From: Brevundimonas sp. | Lineage (GTDB): Bacteria > Pseudomonadota > Alphaproteobacteria > Caulobacterales > Caulobacteraceae | DNA: 64,000 nucleotides | Reading direction: 5' to 3' | NCBI RefSeq assembly: GCF_013912005.1 | Contig: NZ_JACESB010000003.1 | Coordinates: 124,001 to 188,000 of the forward strand | Part shown: one piece after another, positions 8,205-20,823 of the stretch | How positions within the stretch are numbered: the first letter of the stretch is position 1 | How the letters are laid out: every line of letters starts with the position of its first letter | Notes under the pieces: generated by a model | The model's database searches: none | Told to the model about the DNA's origin: nothing | The model's input: only the letters and a program-made list of their open reading frames with translations | Made by a program: the position numbers and the translations under genes

Positions 8205-8459
8205 GCGGCCGTGTCGCGAACGCCGCAATGCGAAGAAATCGCTCCGAACACGAAAACGCCTCCGTTCGGTCCATCGCCCGCCCCCTTGGGGGGCGACACG
8301 GGTTCTGTCGGCTCGCTGGAGTTCGGAGCGGTTCCGGATCCTGAACAGCCCCCCCAGCCCCCCTGGATCGTTCCATCAAGGGCTTCGGCGGGTCGACGCT
8401 TCCTCCAAGCGAGACGCCCGCCAGGCCTTCCTCCCCCCCTCCGGCCCGGCGGGCGTTTT
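8205..8459 (+). ncRNA. Candidate small RNA with CCUCC loops and intrinsic terminator
   Basis: A 310-base gap between two minus-strand genes that carries plus-strand structure instead of a gene. Successive hairpins are CGACA/TGTCG (8294-8310), CGCT/AGCG (8314-8330), GTTC/GAAC (8331-8346) and CGCTT/AAGCG (8397-8411) with the loop exactly CCTCC. The last is a terminator stem with a 15-base C-rich loop that again contains CCTCC. Exposed CCUCC loops are typical of alphaproteobacterial small RNAs that mask Shine-Dalgarno sites. A GGAAC-N15-CGTT pair at 8179-8202 resembles an EcfG (SigT) general-stress promoter but its spacer is one base shorter than usual. The 5' end given is a guess; no known RNA family was recognised. 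Confidence 0.4.
8415..8459 (+). terminator. Plus-strand Rho-independent terminator
   Basis: A 13-bp stem with one mismatch (8415-8427 with 8443-8455), a 15-base pyrimidine loop, then TTTT. Both flanking genes run the other way, and on the minus strand the stem is not followed by T, so it most plausibly ends a plus-strand transcript. It could also stabilise the 3' end of the HtrA mRNA. Confidence 0.75.
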
Positions 8460-8470
8460 GCTGTCCGGAG

Positions 8471-9805
8471 TCAGGGCAGGTCGAGTTCGACCGTCTCGCC
8501 GTTGCGGCGCACCGACAGGCGATGGCCGCCCTCGCCCGCCAGAGCCCGGATGTCCCCCGGCGCAGCCACGGCCGCCCCGTCGATGCTCACCAGCAGATCC
8601 CCGGCCTGCAGCCCGGCCTGCGCCGCGGCGGAGCCGCCCTCCACCGCCGCCACCTGCAGCCCCTCGGCCGCGGTGCGGACAGTGGCGCCCCGCGCCATCG
8701 CCGCCTCCGCCCCGATCCTCAGCCCGTCCGCCGCGGACGCCTCGACGCCGAGGGTCGTCCGCCCCTCGCGCCCGTCCCGCAGATAGACCACGGGCACGGT
8801 CGAGCCCGGCTCGGCGATGCCGATCGTCGCCGCCACGGTGCCGGCGTTCGACACCGGCCGGTTCTGGATGCGGGTGATGATGTCGCCGCGGCGCAGCCCG
8901 GCCGCCTCGGCGGACGATCCGGGCGCCACGTCCTCGACCACCGCCCCGCGCACGATGCCGAGCTCGAGATCGCGGGCGCGCTCGGGATTGAGCGATCCGA
9001 GGATGGCCCCGGTCTGGCCGCGGCGGACCTCGCCGGTCGTGCGCAGCTGCTGCACCACGAACATCATGATGCGGCTGGGCACGGCGAAGGCGATGCCGTC
9101 GTTGCCGCCCCCGCCCCCGGAGAGGATCGAGGTGTTGACGCCGATCAGCCGGCCCCGGCTGTCCAGCAGCGGCCCGCCGGAGTTGCCCGAGTTCACCGCC
9201 GCGTCGGTCTGGATGTAGTCCTCGATCCGGTCGCCCATGCCCGAGCGGCCGAGCCCCGAGATCACGCCCATGGTCAGGGTCTGGTCGAGGCCCAGCGGGT
9301 AGCCGACCGCGAACGACAGGTCGCCGGTGCGCAGGGCGTCGGAATTCGCCACCTCGATCTGGGACAGGCCGAGGTTCTCGCCGCCGCTCTCGATGCGCAG
9401 CACCGCCAGGTCGGTGGCCTTGTCGGCCCCCACCAGCACCGCGTCGAAGATGCGGCCGTCGGTCAGGTCGACGGTGAACTTCCGCCCGCCCTCGACCACG
9501 TGGTTGTTGGTGACGAGGATGCCCTCCCGCGCGTCGATGATGGCGCCGGAGCCGGCGGAGATCGGCCGGGGCTCGTTGTCGCCGGAGCTGGGGCCCGCGG
9601 ACTGCGCCAGGGTGGTCACCTGCACCACCGCCGGAAGGGCGCGCTCCAGGCCGCTGGCGAAGGTGAAGACGCCGCGCTGCGCATCATAGGGGATGGGCGA
9701 CGCCGGTCCGGCCTGGGCCAGCGCAGGACCGGCCAGCAGCAGGGGCGCCGCCGCGGTCAGGGCAAGGAGGGAGGCCCCGCCGGTCCGGAAGAAGTTGCGC
9801 CGCAT
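8471..9805 (-). CDS. HtrA/DegP family periplasmic serine protease
   Basis: A 444-aa exported trypsin-like protease with two PDZ domains, for protein quality control in the periplasm. A signal peptide (about 1-32, ending ALAQA) is followed by the protease domain with the full triad: His102 in TNNHVVEGG, Asp132 in ATDLAVL, Ser209 in GNSGGPL. PDZ domains lie at about 260-350 and 370-444. The start at 9805 (MRRNFFRTGG) gives a proper signal peptide; upstream in-frame starts do not. It is the third gene of an operon behind a response regulator and histidine kinase, 28 bases from the kinase stop. Confidence 0.95.
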   Translation of the reverse strand: MRRNFFRTGGASLLALTAAAPLLLAGPALAQAGPASPIPYDAQRGVFTFASGLERALPAVVQVTTLAQSAGPSSGDNEPRPISAGSGAIIDAREGILVTNNHVVEGGRKFTVDLTDGRIFDAVLVGADKATDLAVLRIESGGENLGLSQIEVANSDALRTGDLSFAVGYPLGLDQTLTMGVISGLGRSGMGDRIEDYIQTDAAVNSGNSGGPLLDSRGRLIGVNTSILSGGGGGNDGIAFAVPSRIMMFVVQQLRTTGEVRRGQTGAILGSLNPERARDLELGIVRGAVVEDVAPGSSAEAAGLRRGDIITRIQNRPVSNAGTVAATIGIAEPGSTVPVVYLRDGREGRTTLGVEASAADGLRIGAEAAMARGATVRTAAEGLQVAAVEGGSAAAQAGLQAGDLLVSIDGAAVAAPGDIRALAGEGGHRLSVRRNGETVELDLP

Positions 9806-9833
9806 GCTGGAGCCCCCTGTCATCACCGTCAGC

Positions 9834-11270
9834 CTAGCGCGAGAAACGCATCGTGACGACAGCCCCCGGACGGCCGTCATCAATCGTCATGGCGGCGCCG
9901 TGGCGGCGCAGGATGGCGCGGACGAAGGCCAGCCCCATGCCGTGGCTTTCGCGCTCCGGATCCGTCGGCGGCGCGGGGCCCTCGGCGGCGAAGCCGGGTC
10001 CCTCGTCCGCCACCGACAGCCACGGGCCCGCGTCGTCCCGGCCCGCCGCGAGGACGACCTCGCCGCCCTCCGGCGAGAACTTGACGGCGTTGTCGACGAG
10101 GTTGGCCACGGCCCGCTGCAGCAGCGACGCCACCCCCAGCACCTCGGTCGGCCCGATCGCGAGCCGGATCGAGACGCCGCGCTCCTCGGCCAGCGGCTGG
10201 TACAGCTCGGCCGCCTGGGCGGCGAGCCGGTCGAGGCGCACCGTCTCGAATCGCCAGGCCTCTCCGTCGCGCAGCGCCATCGCCTCGTTCATGGCGCGGA
10301 TCAGGGCGTCGAGGTCGGCGCGCGCCTCGGCGGCGAGGCGGCGGGTCGCGGGGTCGGACGCCGCCGCCGCGAGCTGGTCCAGCCGGGCGGAGGCGCGCGC
10401 CAGCGGCGTGCGGAAGTCGTGCGCCAGCTGGTCCGCGGAATCCCTCAGCCAGGCGAGCAGCTCCTCCAGCCGGTCGAGGGTGCGGTTGACGTGCCCGGAC
10501 AGCTCGGTCAGCTCCGGCGCCACGCCGGTCGCCGGCGCCCGCAGCGAGAAGTCGCCGACGGCCGCGCGGTCGAGGGCCCGGCTGACCTCGCGCACCGCGC
10601 TGGTGAACCGGCGGCGGGCGAAGGCGGCGACCGCCAGACCCAGCACGAGCAGCAGGACGCCGAGCCCCAGGACAATGGCGACGGCGCGCGCCCAGGCGGC
10701 GCCGGAGCGGTCCACCACCCGTCCCACGGCGATGTCGAGGGCGCCGACCGCCCGGCGGACCACCACCACCTCCACCGGCCGCGCGCGGCACAGCTGGCCC
10801 GCCTTGAGGCGCACCACCCAGACGTCCGCTCCCAGCCGCGGCGCGCGCTCGCCCATCTCGCCGCCGAGCACCGCCAGGCCGGCGGGCTCGCCGACCGGCG
10901 GACGGATGAAGCGCACGCCGGCGCCGCCGCGGCCGGTGCGGCAGGCCTCCTCCAGCGACTGCGCCTCGCCCTGCCGGGCCGGCCCGTCCTGGAAGGCGGC
11001 GAGCCAGTTGGACAGGTAGATGGCGTCCGCGGGGGTGATCGACTCGCGGGTCATGCCGGAATCGAGGTTCAGCTTGGCGACCATGGCGCTGTAGTCGTCG
11101 AGCGCCGCCAGCGCCGCGGTCTGGCGCTGCTCGTGGCGAACCGCGGCTCCGGTCACCAGCAGGGATGCGGTCAGGGCCGCGGCCGACAGGACGGCGATGC
11201 CGGCGGCCAGCTGGGTGGTCGTCAGGCGGCCCAGCCAGCCGCGTCCGCCGCTCGGGGCCGGCGACGCCAT
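9834..11270 (-). CDS. Sensor histidine kinase
   Basis: A 478-aa inner-membrane sensor kinase. Transmembrane helices at about 20-42 and 193-217 enclose a roughly 150-residue periplasmic domain of no family I recognise. A HAMP-like linker follows, then the dimerisation box LAHDFRTPLAR with phospho-acceptor His284, the N box NLVDNAVKFS, the G1 box DEGPGF and a G2 box GMGLAF. It lies three bases downstream of the response regulator and upstream of the HtrA protease. The arrangement suggests it senses periplasmic or envelope damage, in the manner of CpxA with DegP, but the sensor domain itself does not prove this. Confidence 0.93.
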   Translation of the reverse strand: MASPAPSGGRGWLGRLTTTQLAAGIAVLSAAALTASLLVTGAAVRHEQRQTAALAALDDYSAMVAKLNLDSGMTRESITPADAIYLSNWLAAFQDGPARQGEAQSLEEACRTGRGGAGVRFIRPPVGEPAGLAVLGGEMGERAPRLGADVWVVRLKAGQLCRARPVEVVVVRRAVGALDIAVGRVVDRSGAAWARAVAIVLGLGVLLLVLGLAVAAFARRRFTSAVREVSRALDRAAVGDFSLRAPATGVAPELTELSGHVNRTLDRLEELLAWLRDSADQLAHDFRTPLARASARLDQLAAAASDPATRRLAAEARADLDALIRAMNEAMALRDGEAWRFETVRLDRLAAQAAELYQPLAEERGVSIRLAIGPTEVLGVASLLQRAVANLVDNAVKFSPEGGEVVLAAGRDDAGPWLSVADEGPGFAAEGPAPPTDPERESHGMGLAFVRAILRRHGAAMTIDDGRPGAVVTMRFSR

Positions 11271-11273
11271 GAT

Positions 11274-12089
11274 TCAGGCCTGCGCGTGCGACAGGTCGCG
11301 GAACACCAGGCTCTGGCTGCGGGCCGAGACGATCAGCGGGTGCAGCGCCTCGCCCAGCTCCGGGGTCTGCTCCTTCAGCCGGCGGCGGAGGGCGCTGATC
11401 CGCGCGTCAATGATGTTGACGTAGTTGTCCGGGAGGAACCGCCATTCCACCCAGCAGCGGTCCCAGAGCATGGCCTTGGTCACCGGCTGGCCGCGGGCGC
11501 TCATCAGCTCGCAGACGATGGCGAATTCGAGGGGCGACAGGTCGATGACCCGCGCCGCGCCCCCGCTCTCGAACCTGAGGGTGCGCGCCCCCGACGACAG
11601 CCGGAACGGCCCGTTGACGATGTCGCCGCCGGCGGCGCGGGTGCGGGGCGACCGGCGCAGCTGGGCGGCGATCCGCGCCAGCAGCTCCTCGTCGCCCACC
11701 GGCTTGGCGAGGTAGTCGTCCGCCCCGCCCAGCAGGCCCTCGACCTTCTGCCGTTCGGCGCCCAGGGCGGTCAGCATCAGCGCCGGCGCCTCGGCCGAGG
11801 GGCCGCCGCCCGCCCGCAGCCGCCGCAGCGTCTCCAGCCCGTCCAGTCCCCGCGTCAGCCGGTCGAGGATCAGCACGTCGTAGGCGCGCGCGCCGGCGGC
11901 CTCGATCGCCCCCTCCCCGGCGTCGAAACGGTCGACCCCGGCGAAGCCGGCGGCGACCAGCCGCCCGGCCACATGATCCGCCAGCGCCGGGTCGTCCTCC
12001 AGCAGCAAGGCGGTCCGACCGGCGAAGGCCTCGCGCAGCTGGGCGAAGGGATCGGCCTCGGCCGGGTCGCTGGGGATGGCGATGCTCAC
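11274..12089 (-). CDS. OmpR-family response regulator
   Basis: A 271-aa two-domain regulator. The receiver domain (about 25-140) has the acidic pair in LLLEDDPAL, phospho-acceptor Asp76 in LILDRLTRGLDG and Lys129 in YLAKPV. The winged-helix domain (about 160-260) has DLSPLEFAIVCELMS and the DNYVNIIDARISALRRRLK recognition region, though the usual Val-Asp-Val-His is replaced by Val-Asn-Ile-Ile-Asp-Ala. The GTG at 12089 is preferred to an upstream in-frame GTG because GGGAGGAGG stands just before it. It heads the operon with the kinase and HtrA. Confidence 0.92.
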   Translation of the reverse strand: MSIAIPSDPAEADPFAQLREAFAGRTALLLEDDPALADHVAGRLVAAGFAGVDRFDAGEGAIEAAGARAYDVLILDRLTRGLDGLETLRRLRAGGGPSAEAPALMLTALGAERQKVEGLLGGADDYLAKPVGDEELLARIAAQLRRSPRTRAAGGDIVNGPFRLSSGARTLRFESGGAARVIDLSPLEFAIVCELMSARGQPVTKAMLWDRCWVEWRFLPDNYVNIIDARISALRRRLKEQTPELGEALHPLIVSARSQSLVFRDLSHAQA

Positions 12090-12112
12090 AGGGTCCTCCT
12101 CCCGCCCCGCCA

Positions 12113-12139
12113 CGATAGGGCCGCCCCGGCGAATGGCAA
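12113..12139 (-). promoter_or_regulatory. Possible promoter of the regulator-kinase-HtrA operon
   Basis: Reading the minus strand, TTGCCA (12134-12139), a 15-base spacer and CTATCG (12113-12118) lie just upstream of the regulator's ribosome-binding site. The spacer is shorter than optimal, so this is weak evidence. Confidence 0.3.
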
Positions 12140-12211
12140 CGCCTGGCGCCTGACGCTTCCTGATCGCATCCGGATGGCCCCCTCGCGCGTAGTGGTCGCG
12201 AGGAGCGCCCC

Positions 12212-12994
12212 ATGATCAGACGACTTTCGCCCGCGGCCGCCATGGCCGCCGCCGCCGGCCTCGCCGCCTGCCAGACCGCTCCGGCGGCGAATGGCGGCTT
12301 CCTGAGCGACTACAGCCGCCTGCAGACGCGCAGCGACACTGTCCGCGCATCCATCCGGGAACACCGGGACGAGCCGACGGCCGCGGCGATCGACCGGGTC
12401 TGGCTGGAGCCCGCGGTGCTGATCGGCGACGCCGCCGCGGGGCTGACCGAGGCGGAGGGCCGGATGGTGCTGCGCGAGGTGGACCGGCAGGTCTGCTACG
12501 AGATGAGCGAGCGGTTCACCCTGTCCCCGACGCCGGAGGGCGTGGCGCGGGTCCGCACCGGCGTGATCGACATCCGTCCCACCGGCGCGGCCGGCTCGGG
12601 CGTGGCGGCGGTGGCCAACGCCCTTATCCCGGGGCCCGGGACGCTGCGCGTGCCGGGGACGACCGGAGGTCTCGCCGCCGAGGCGGAGCTGCTCGCCGGC
12701 GGGCGGCAGATCGCCGCCCTCGCCTGGGCGCGGAACGCCACGGTCGTGGGAACCGATACGCCGTCGCTGTCGCGGGTCGGCGACGCCCTGCAGCTGGCCG
12801 AGCCGTTCGGCGATGCAGTGGGCGACGCCTTCGCCCCGCCCGACCGGGCGGTGCGGCCGATCCCGGACCCGGACCCCTGCGCCCGCTTCGGCCCGCGGAC
12901 CCAGCCGGCCGGCTTCGTGACACGGCTGGTCACCGGCCTCTACGTCCCCGAGGTCAACACCGGCGCGCGGGAGGCCGAGGCTCCGGCGGAGTAG
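12212..12994 (+). CDS. DUF3313-like lipoprotein
   Basis: A 260-aa predicted outer-membrane or periplasmic lipoprotein. The lipobox LAAC ends at Cys20 after a hydrophobic signal. The mature protein begins with the GGFLSDYSRLQ motif, typical of DUF3313 lipoproteins, and contains an acidic-basic patch followed by a glycine-rich region (RPTGAAGSGVAAVANA). Function unknown. It is transcribed divergently from the regulator-kinase-HtrA operon, so co-regulation is possible. Confidence 0.8.
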   Translation: MIRRLSPAAAMAAAAGLAACQTAPAANGGFLSDYSRLQTRSDTVRASIREHRDEPTAAAIDRVWLEPAVLIGDAAAGLTEAEGRMVLREVDRQVCYEMSERFTLSPTPEGVARVRTGVIDIRPTGAAGSGVAAVANALIPGPGTLRVPGTTGGLAAEAELLAGGRQIAALAWARNATVVGTDTPSLSRVGDALQLAEPFGDAVGDAFAPPDRAVRPIPDPDPCARFGPRTQPAGFVTRLVTGLYVPEVNTGAREAEAPAE

Positions 12995-12995
12995 A

Positions 12996-14186
<1,191 letters not shown>

Positions 14187-14227
14187 CGGATTGTCTTCCT
14201 GAGCGATTTCCGGGGCGCCTACGCCCT

Positions 14228-14245
14228 CGTCACGTTACGGTGACG
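14228..14245. promoter_or_regulatory. Inverted repeat in the gcdH divergent promoter
   Basis: CGTCAC and GTGACG flank a six-base centre, forming an 18-bp dyad 42 bases upstream of the gcdH start, between gcdH and the divergent DUF6356 gene. The place and symmetry fit an operator. The regulator is not identified. Confidence 0.45.
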
Positions 14246-14329
14246 GACGCCCCCTGTTCTGCGGCGCGGTTTAGGCCAGAATGGCCGCCGCGGGTAGAGG
14301 GAGCGCCCGCGACACGCCGGACCGCCATC

Positions 14330-14596
14330 ATGATCCAGACCTTCAACCGCCTGTTCGTCGACCACCCCCGGGAAGTCGAGGAGAGCTATTTCGAGCACAT
14401 GGCCGCCTCGTCGCGGTTCGGCGTGCGGCTGTTGAAGCTGGCCGGCTGCGCCTTCGTCCATGCCGTGGTGCCCGGGCTGCACAAGGCGACGGTGTCGAGC
14501 TCGATCTGCTGCATGGCCGACGAGCTGGGCGGGCGGGCGCGCGAGGCCCGCGAATGCCGGATGCGCGATGCGGGCGTGTGGGACGTGGGGCTGTAA
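14330..14596 (+). CDS. DUF6356 family protein
   Basis: An 88-aa protein with the DUF6356 pattern seen in Caulobacterales and sphingomonads: NRLFVDHPREVEESYFEHMA at the start, then a hydrophobic segment (KLAGCAFVHAVVPGLHKAT) that may span or touch the membrane. Function unknown. It lies 37 bases before the CoA transferase and may share its transcript. The ATG at 14330 is chosen for the family N-terminus. Confidence 0.8.
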   Translation: MIQTFNRLFVDHPREVEESYFEHMAASSRFGVRLLKLAGCAFVHAVVPGLHKATVSSSICCMADELGGRAREARECRMRDAGVWDVGL

Positions 14597-14633
14597 GCTT
14601 CACCCGCCCGGCCACAGGGGCTAAGCACGCGGA

Positions 14634-15821
14634 ATGACCCAAGGCCCCCTCTCCGGCGTGCGCGTCCTCGACCTCAGCCGCGTCCTGGCCGGCCCCTGGG
14701 CCACCCAGACGCTCGCCGACCTGGGCGCCGAGGTGATCAAGATCGAGCGGCCCGGGGCGGGCGACGACACCCGTCACTGGGGGCCGCCCTTCACCACGCG
14801 GGCCGACGGCTCAAGGGGCGACGCCGCCTACTTCCTGTGCGCCAACCGGGGCAAGAAGTCCGTCGAGCTGGACATCGCCTCGCCCGAGGGCGCCGCCGCC
14901 GTGCGCGAGCTGGCGAAGACCTGCGACGTGGTGGTGGAGAACTTCAAGACCGCCGGCCTGCGGAAGTACGGCCTGGACCACGACTCGCTTCTGGCGATCA
15001 ATCCGCGCCTGGTCTGTTGCTCGATCACCGGTTTCGGCCAGGACGGGCCGGACGCGCACCGGGCCGGCTACGACTACATGATCCAGGCCATGGGCGGGCT
15101 GATGTCGATTACCGGCCAGCCGGACGGCGCGCCGGGGGCCGAGCCGATGAAGGTCGGGGTCGCCGTGGTCGACCTGTTCACCGGCCTCTACGCCTCCAAC
15201 GCCATCCTCGCCGCACTGCTGCACGCTCGGGCGACCGGCGAGGGCCAGCACATCGACATCGCCCTGTTCGACGTCCAGGCGGCCATGCTGGCCAACCAGG
15301 CGACCAACTTCTTCGTCTCCGGCCGGGCGCCGACCCGCATGGGCAACGCCCACCCCAACCTGGCCCCCTATCAGCCCTTTCCGTGCACGGACGGCATGGT
15401 CGTCATCGCCGTCGGCAACGACGGCCAGTTCCGCGCCCTGGCGCAGGCGCTGGGCGCGCCGGGGCTGGGCGCCGATCCCCGTTTCCTGACCAACGCCCTG
15501 CGCATCGAGCACCGCGCCGTGCTGACGGCCGAGCTGTCGGCGCTGACGGCGGGTCGGACGATGCATGGCCTGATGACCCTGCTCGAGGCGGCCGGGGTGC
15601 CGTGCGGACCGGTCAACACGATCGACCAGGTGTTCGCCGAGCCCCAGGCCCGGCATCGCGGGCTGGAAGTGGAGCAGGCCCGGGCCGATCTGGCGGCGCC
15701 GGTTCGCACGGTCGCCTCCCCCATCCGCATGTCGCGGACGCCGGTCGCCTACGACCGGCCGCCGCCCTCGCTGGGGGCGGACACGGAGGCGGTGCTGGGA
15801 GAGCTCAGCCGGCGGGAGTGA
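14634..15821 (+). CDS. CaiB/BaiF family CoA transferase (possibly glutarate-specific)
   Basis: A 395-aa class III CoA transferase. Visible hallmarks are GVRVLDLSRVLAGPWATQ at the start, EVIKIERPGAGD, NRGKKSVELD, and catalytic Asp180 in VGVAVVDLFTGLY. Members move CoA between carboxylic acids through an aspartyl-CoA intermediate. Proximity to gcdH suggests succinyl-CoA:glutarate CoA transferase, as in the human SUGCT/GCDH pair; this is inference from context. The 3' end overlaps the convergent DUF2007 gene by 17 bases. Confidence 0.88.
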   Translation: MTQGPLSGVRVLDLSRVLAGPWATQTLADLGAEVIKIERPGAGDDTRHWGPPFTTRADGSRGDAAYFLCANRGKKSVELDIASPEGAAAVRELAKTCDVVVENFKTAGLRKYGLDHDSLLAINPRLVCCSITGFGQDGPDAHRAGYDYMIQAMGGLMSITGQPDGAPGAEPMKVGVAVVDLFTGLYASNAILAALLHARATGEGQHIDIALFDVQAAMLANQATNFFVSGRAPTRMGNAHPNLAPYQPFPCTDGMVVIAVGNDGQFRALAQALGAPGLGADPRFLTNALRIEHRAVLTAELSALTAGRTMHGLMTLLEAAGVPCGPVNTIDQVFAEPQARHRGLEVEQARADLAAPVRTVASPIRMSRTPVAYDRPPPSLGADTEAVLGELSRRE

Positions 15822-16236
15822 GGCCCAGCCGGGCGCTCCAGTGCAGGAGCCCGGGCAGGACGAACAGCACGATCACCAGTCCCAGCCCGATCCAGTGCAC
15901 CGGCCGCAGCCGGCGCAGGCGGCGCGTCCCAGAGAAACCGCCGGCGAGCGCGCTGAGCACGGCCACGCCGGTGCTGCCTGCCGATTCCTGTTCCGGAATG
16001 CCGTCGGCGTCCGCCTCGATGAACTCCCCGGCCCGCGCCCGCGCCAGCAGATCGCGCGCCCGCGGTCCGTCGCGGGCCTCGGCCATGACCCGCAGTCCAC
16101 CGACCGCCCTCTGCAGCAGCGGATCGATGGTGGCGAGACCGCGATCCGCCACCTGCGCCGCGACGCCGTGTGCGGCGAGGAAGGCCACCGCCAGTTCGGC
16201 CTCGTAGACGTCATCGAAGCGGGCGATCTCGATCAT
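15805..16236 (-). CDS. DUF2007 domain protein with C-terminal membrane helix
   Basis: A 143-aa protein. The N-terminal 70 residues form the ferredoxin-like DUF2007 domain (FDDVYEAELAVAFLAAHGV, then GLRVMAEARDGPRARDLL), a putative signal-transducing fold. A basic linker leads to one transmembrane helix at about 118-138. The gene starts 12 bases after the sucB stop on the same strand and should be read from the suc transcript, occupying the place where lpd often stands. A link to 2-oxoglutarate dehydrogenase is positional only. Confidence 0.8.
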   Translation of the reverse strand: MIEIARFDDVYEAELAVAFLAAHGVAAQVADRGLATIDPLLQRAVGGLRVMAEARDGPRARDLLARARAGEFIEADADGIPEQESAGSTGVAVLSALAGGFSGTRRLRRLRPVHWIGLGLVIVLFVLPGLLHWSARLGLTPAG

Positions 16237-16248
16237 CGCCCGTTCGCC

Positions 16249-17742
16249 CTACAGGTCCAGCAGCGCCCGGGCCGGATCTTCCAGCAGTTCCTTGACGCGG
16301 ACGAGGAAAGTCACCGCCTCCTTGCCGTCGACGATGCGGTGATCGTAGCTCAGGGCCAGGTACATCATCGGGCGGATCTTCACCTCGCCGTTCACCGCCA
16401 TCGGGCGCTGCACGATGTTGTGCATGCCGAGGATGCCCGACTGCGGCGAGTTGAGGATCGGCGTCGACATCAGCGAGCCGTAGGTGCCGCCGTTGGTGAT
16501 GGTGAAGGTGCCGCCCTGCAGCTGGTCGAGGGTCAGCTCGCCGTCGCGGGCCGCCTTGCCAAGCGCGGCGATGCCCTTCTCGATGCCCGCCAGGGTCAGC
16601 TGGTCGGCGTCGCGCAGCACCGGCACGACCAGACCCTTCTCGGTGCCGACGGCGATGCCGATGTCGTAGTGGTTCTTGTAGATGATGTCTGTGCCGTCGA
16701 TCTCGGCGTTGACCGCCGGAATCTCGTGCAGGGCCTGCACCACGGCCCGGGTGAAGAAGCTCATGAAGCCCAGCTTCACCCCGTGGCGCTTCTCGAACAC
16801 CTCCTTGTACTGGCTGCGCAGGGCCATGACCTCGGTCATGTCCACCTCGTTGAAGGTGGTCAGCTGGGCGGCGGTGTTCTGGGATTCCTTCAGGCGGCGG
16901 GCGATGGTCTGACGCAGGCGCGTCATCTTCACCCGCTCCTCGCGCGGCTGGTCGGCGCGCGGCGCGGCCGGGGCGGCCGCGGGGGCCGGAGCGGCCTTCG
17001 GCGCAGCCGAGCCGATGGCGGCCAGGGCGTCGGCCTTGGTGATGTTGCCCTTCGGGCCGGTGGCCGGAATGGCCTTCGGGTCGAGGTTGTTCTCGGCCAC
17101 CACCCGCTGCACCGCCGGGGAGAGGTGCGGGGCGTCGGACTTCGCCGGGGCCGCGGCCGGAGCGGCGGCGGACGGCGCGGCGGCCGGCGCGGCGGCGCCA
17201 GAGGCGGCGATCGAGCCGATCTGCTGGCCCGGGGTCACGGTGGCGCCGGCGTCGGCCGAGATGGTCAGCACGCCGGCGGCGGGGGCCGACACCTCGACGG
17301 CGACCTTGTCGGTCTCGATCTCGACCAGCAGCTCGTCCTTGGCCACGGTGTCGCCGGACGCCTTCAGCCAGGCCCCCATGGTCCCTTCGGCGACGCTCTC
17401 GCCCATGGTCGGGACGCTGATCGCCACGGCTTCGCCCGACGGCGCGGCCGCCGGCGCGGCGGCTTCGGCCTTCGGCGCCTCCGCCTTGGGAGCGGCCGCG
17501 GCCGTGGCGCCCTCGCTGACCACGCCGAGCACGGCGCCCGGAGTCACGGTCTCGCCGTCGGCGGCGCGGATTTCGGACAGCACGCCGTCGGCCGGGGCGA
17601 CGACCTCGAGCGACACCTTGTCGGTCTCCAGCTCGACCAGGACCTCGTCCTTCTTCACCGGATCGCCGGCCTTCTTCGTCCACTTGCCGATGGTGGCCTC
17701 GGTGACGGATTCGCCGAGGGCGGGGGTCAGGATGTCGGCCAT
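16249..17742 (-). CDS. sucB: 2-oxoglutarate dehydrogenase E2 (dihydrolipoyl succinyltransferase)
   Basis: A 497-aa E2 core of the 2-oxoglutarate dehydrogenase complex, transferring succinyl groups from lipoyl to CoA. It has two lipoyl domains: Lys42 in [10 protein letters not shown] and Lys146 in [10 protein letters not shown], each followed by an Ala/Pro-rich hinge. The peripheral subunit-binding domain lies at about 215-255 ([16 protein letters not shown]) and the catalytic domain follows, with His468 and Asp472 in the HRIVDG motif. Two lipoyl domains are more than the single one of most SucB proteins. It starts 38 bases after sucA. Confidence 0.96.
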   Translation of the reverse strand: MADILTPALGESVTEATIGKWTKKAGDPVKKDEVLVELETDKVSLEVVAPADGVLSEIRAADGETVTPGAVLGVVSEGATAAAAPKAEAPKAEAAAPAAAPSGEAVAISVPTMGESVAEGTMGAWLKASGDTVAKDELLVEIETDKVAVEVSAPAAGVLTISADAGATVTPGQQIGSIAASGAAAPAAAPSAAAPAAAPAKSDAPHLSPAVQRVVAENNLDPKAIPATGPKGNITKADALAAIGSAAPKAAPAPAAAPAAPRADQPREERVKMTRLRQTIARRLKESQNTAAQLTTFNEVDMTEVMALRSQYKEVFEKRHGVKLGFMSFFTRAVVQALHEIPAVNAEIDGTDIIYKNHYDIGIAVGTEKGLVVPVLRDADQLTLAGIEKGIAALGKAARDGELTLDQLQGGTFTITNGGTYGSLMSTPILNSPQSGILGMHNIVQRPMAVNGEVKIRPMMYLALSYDHRIVDGKEAVTFLVRVKELLEDPARALLDL

Positions 17743-17780
17743 GGTGCGGTCCAGGTCTCGTTCAGGTCGGTGTCAGCGGG

Positions 17781-20768
<2,988 letters not shown>

Positions 20769-20823
20769 GGTTCTCGTCACGTCCCTGGAGTCGCGCGCGC
20801 ACGTCCGCGCGGAGGCGACGGCT

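Noticed and set aside
8170-8379. A 69-codon frame on the minus strand
   Set aside because: No ribosome-binding site and no recognisable composition; it lies across the plus-strand hairpins.
8161-8470. tmRNA or signal-recognition-particle RNA
   Set aside because: The GGGGGGCGACACGGGTTC stretch hints at a tmRNA 5' end, but no T-loop, CCA end or tag-coding sequence is found, and the SRP core GGAAGGAAGCAGCC type motif is absent.
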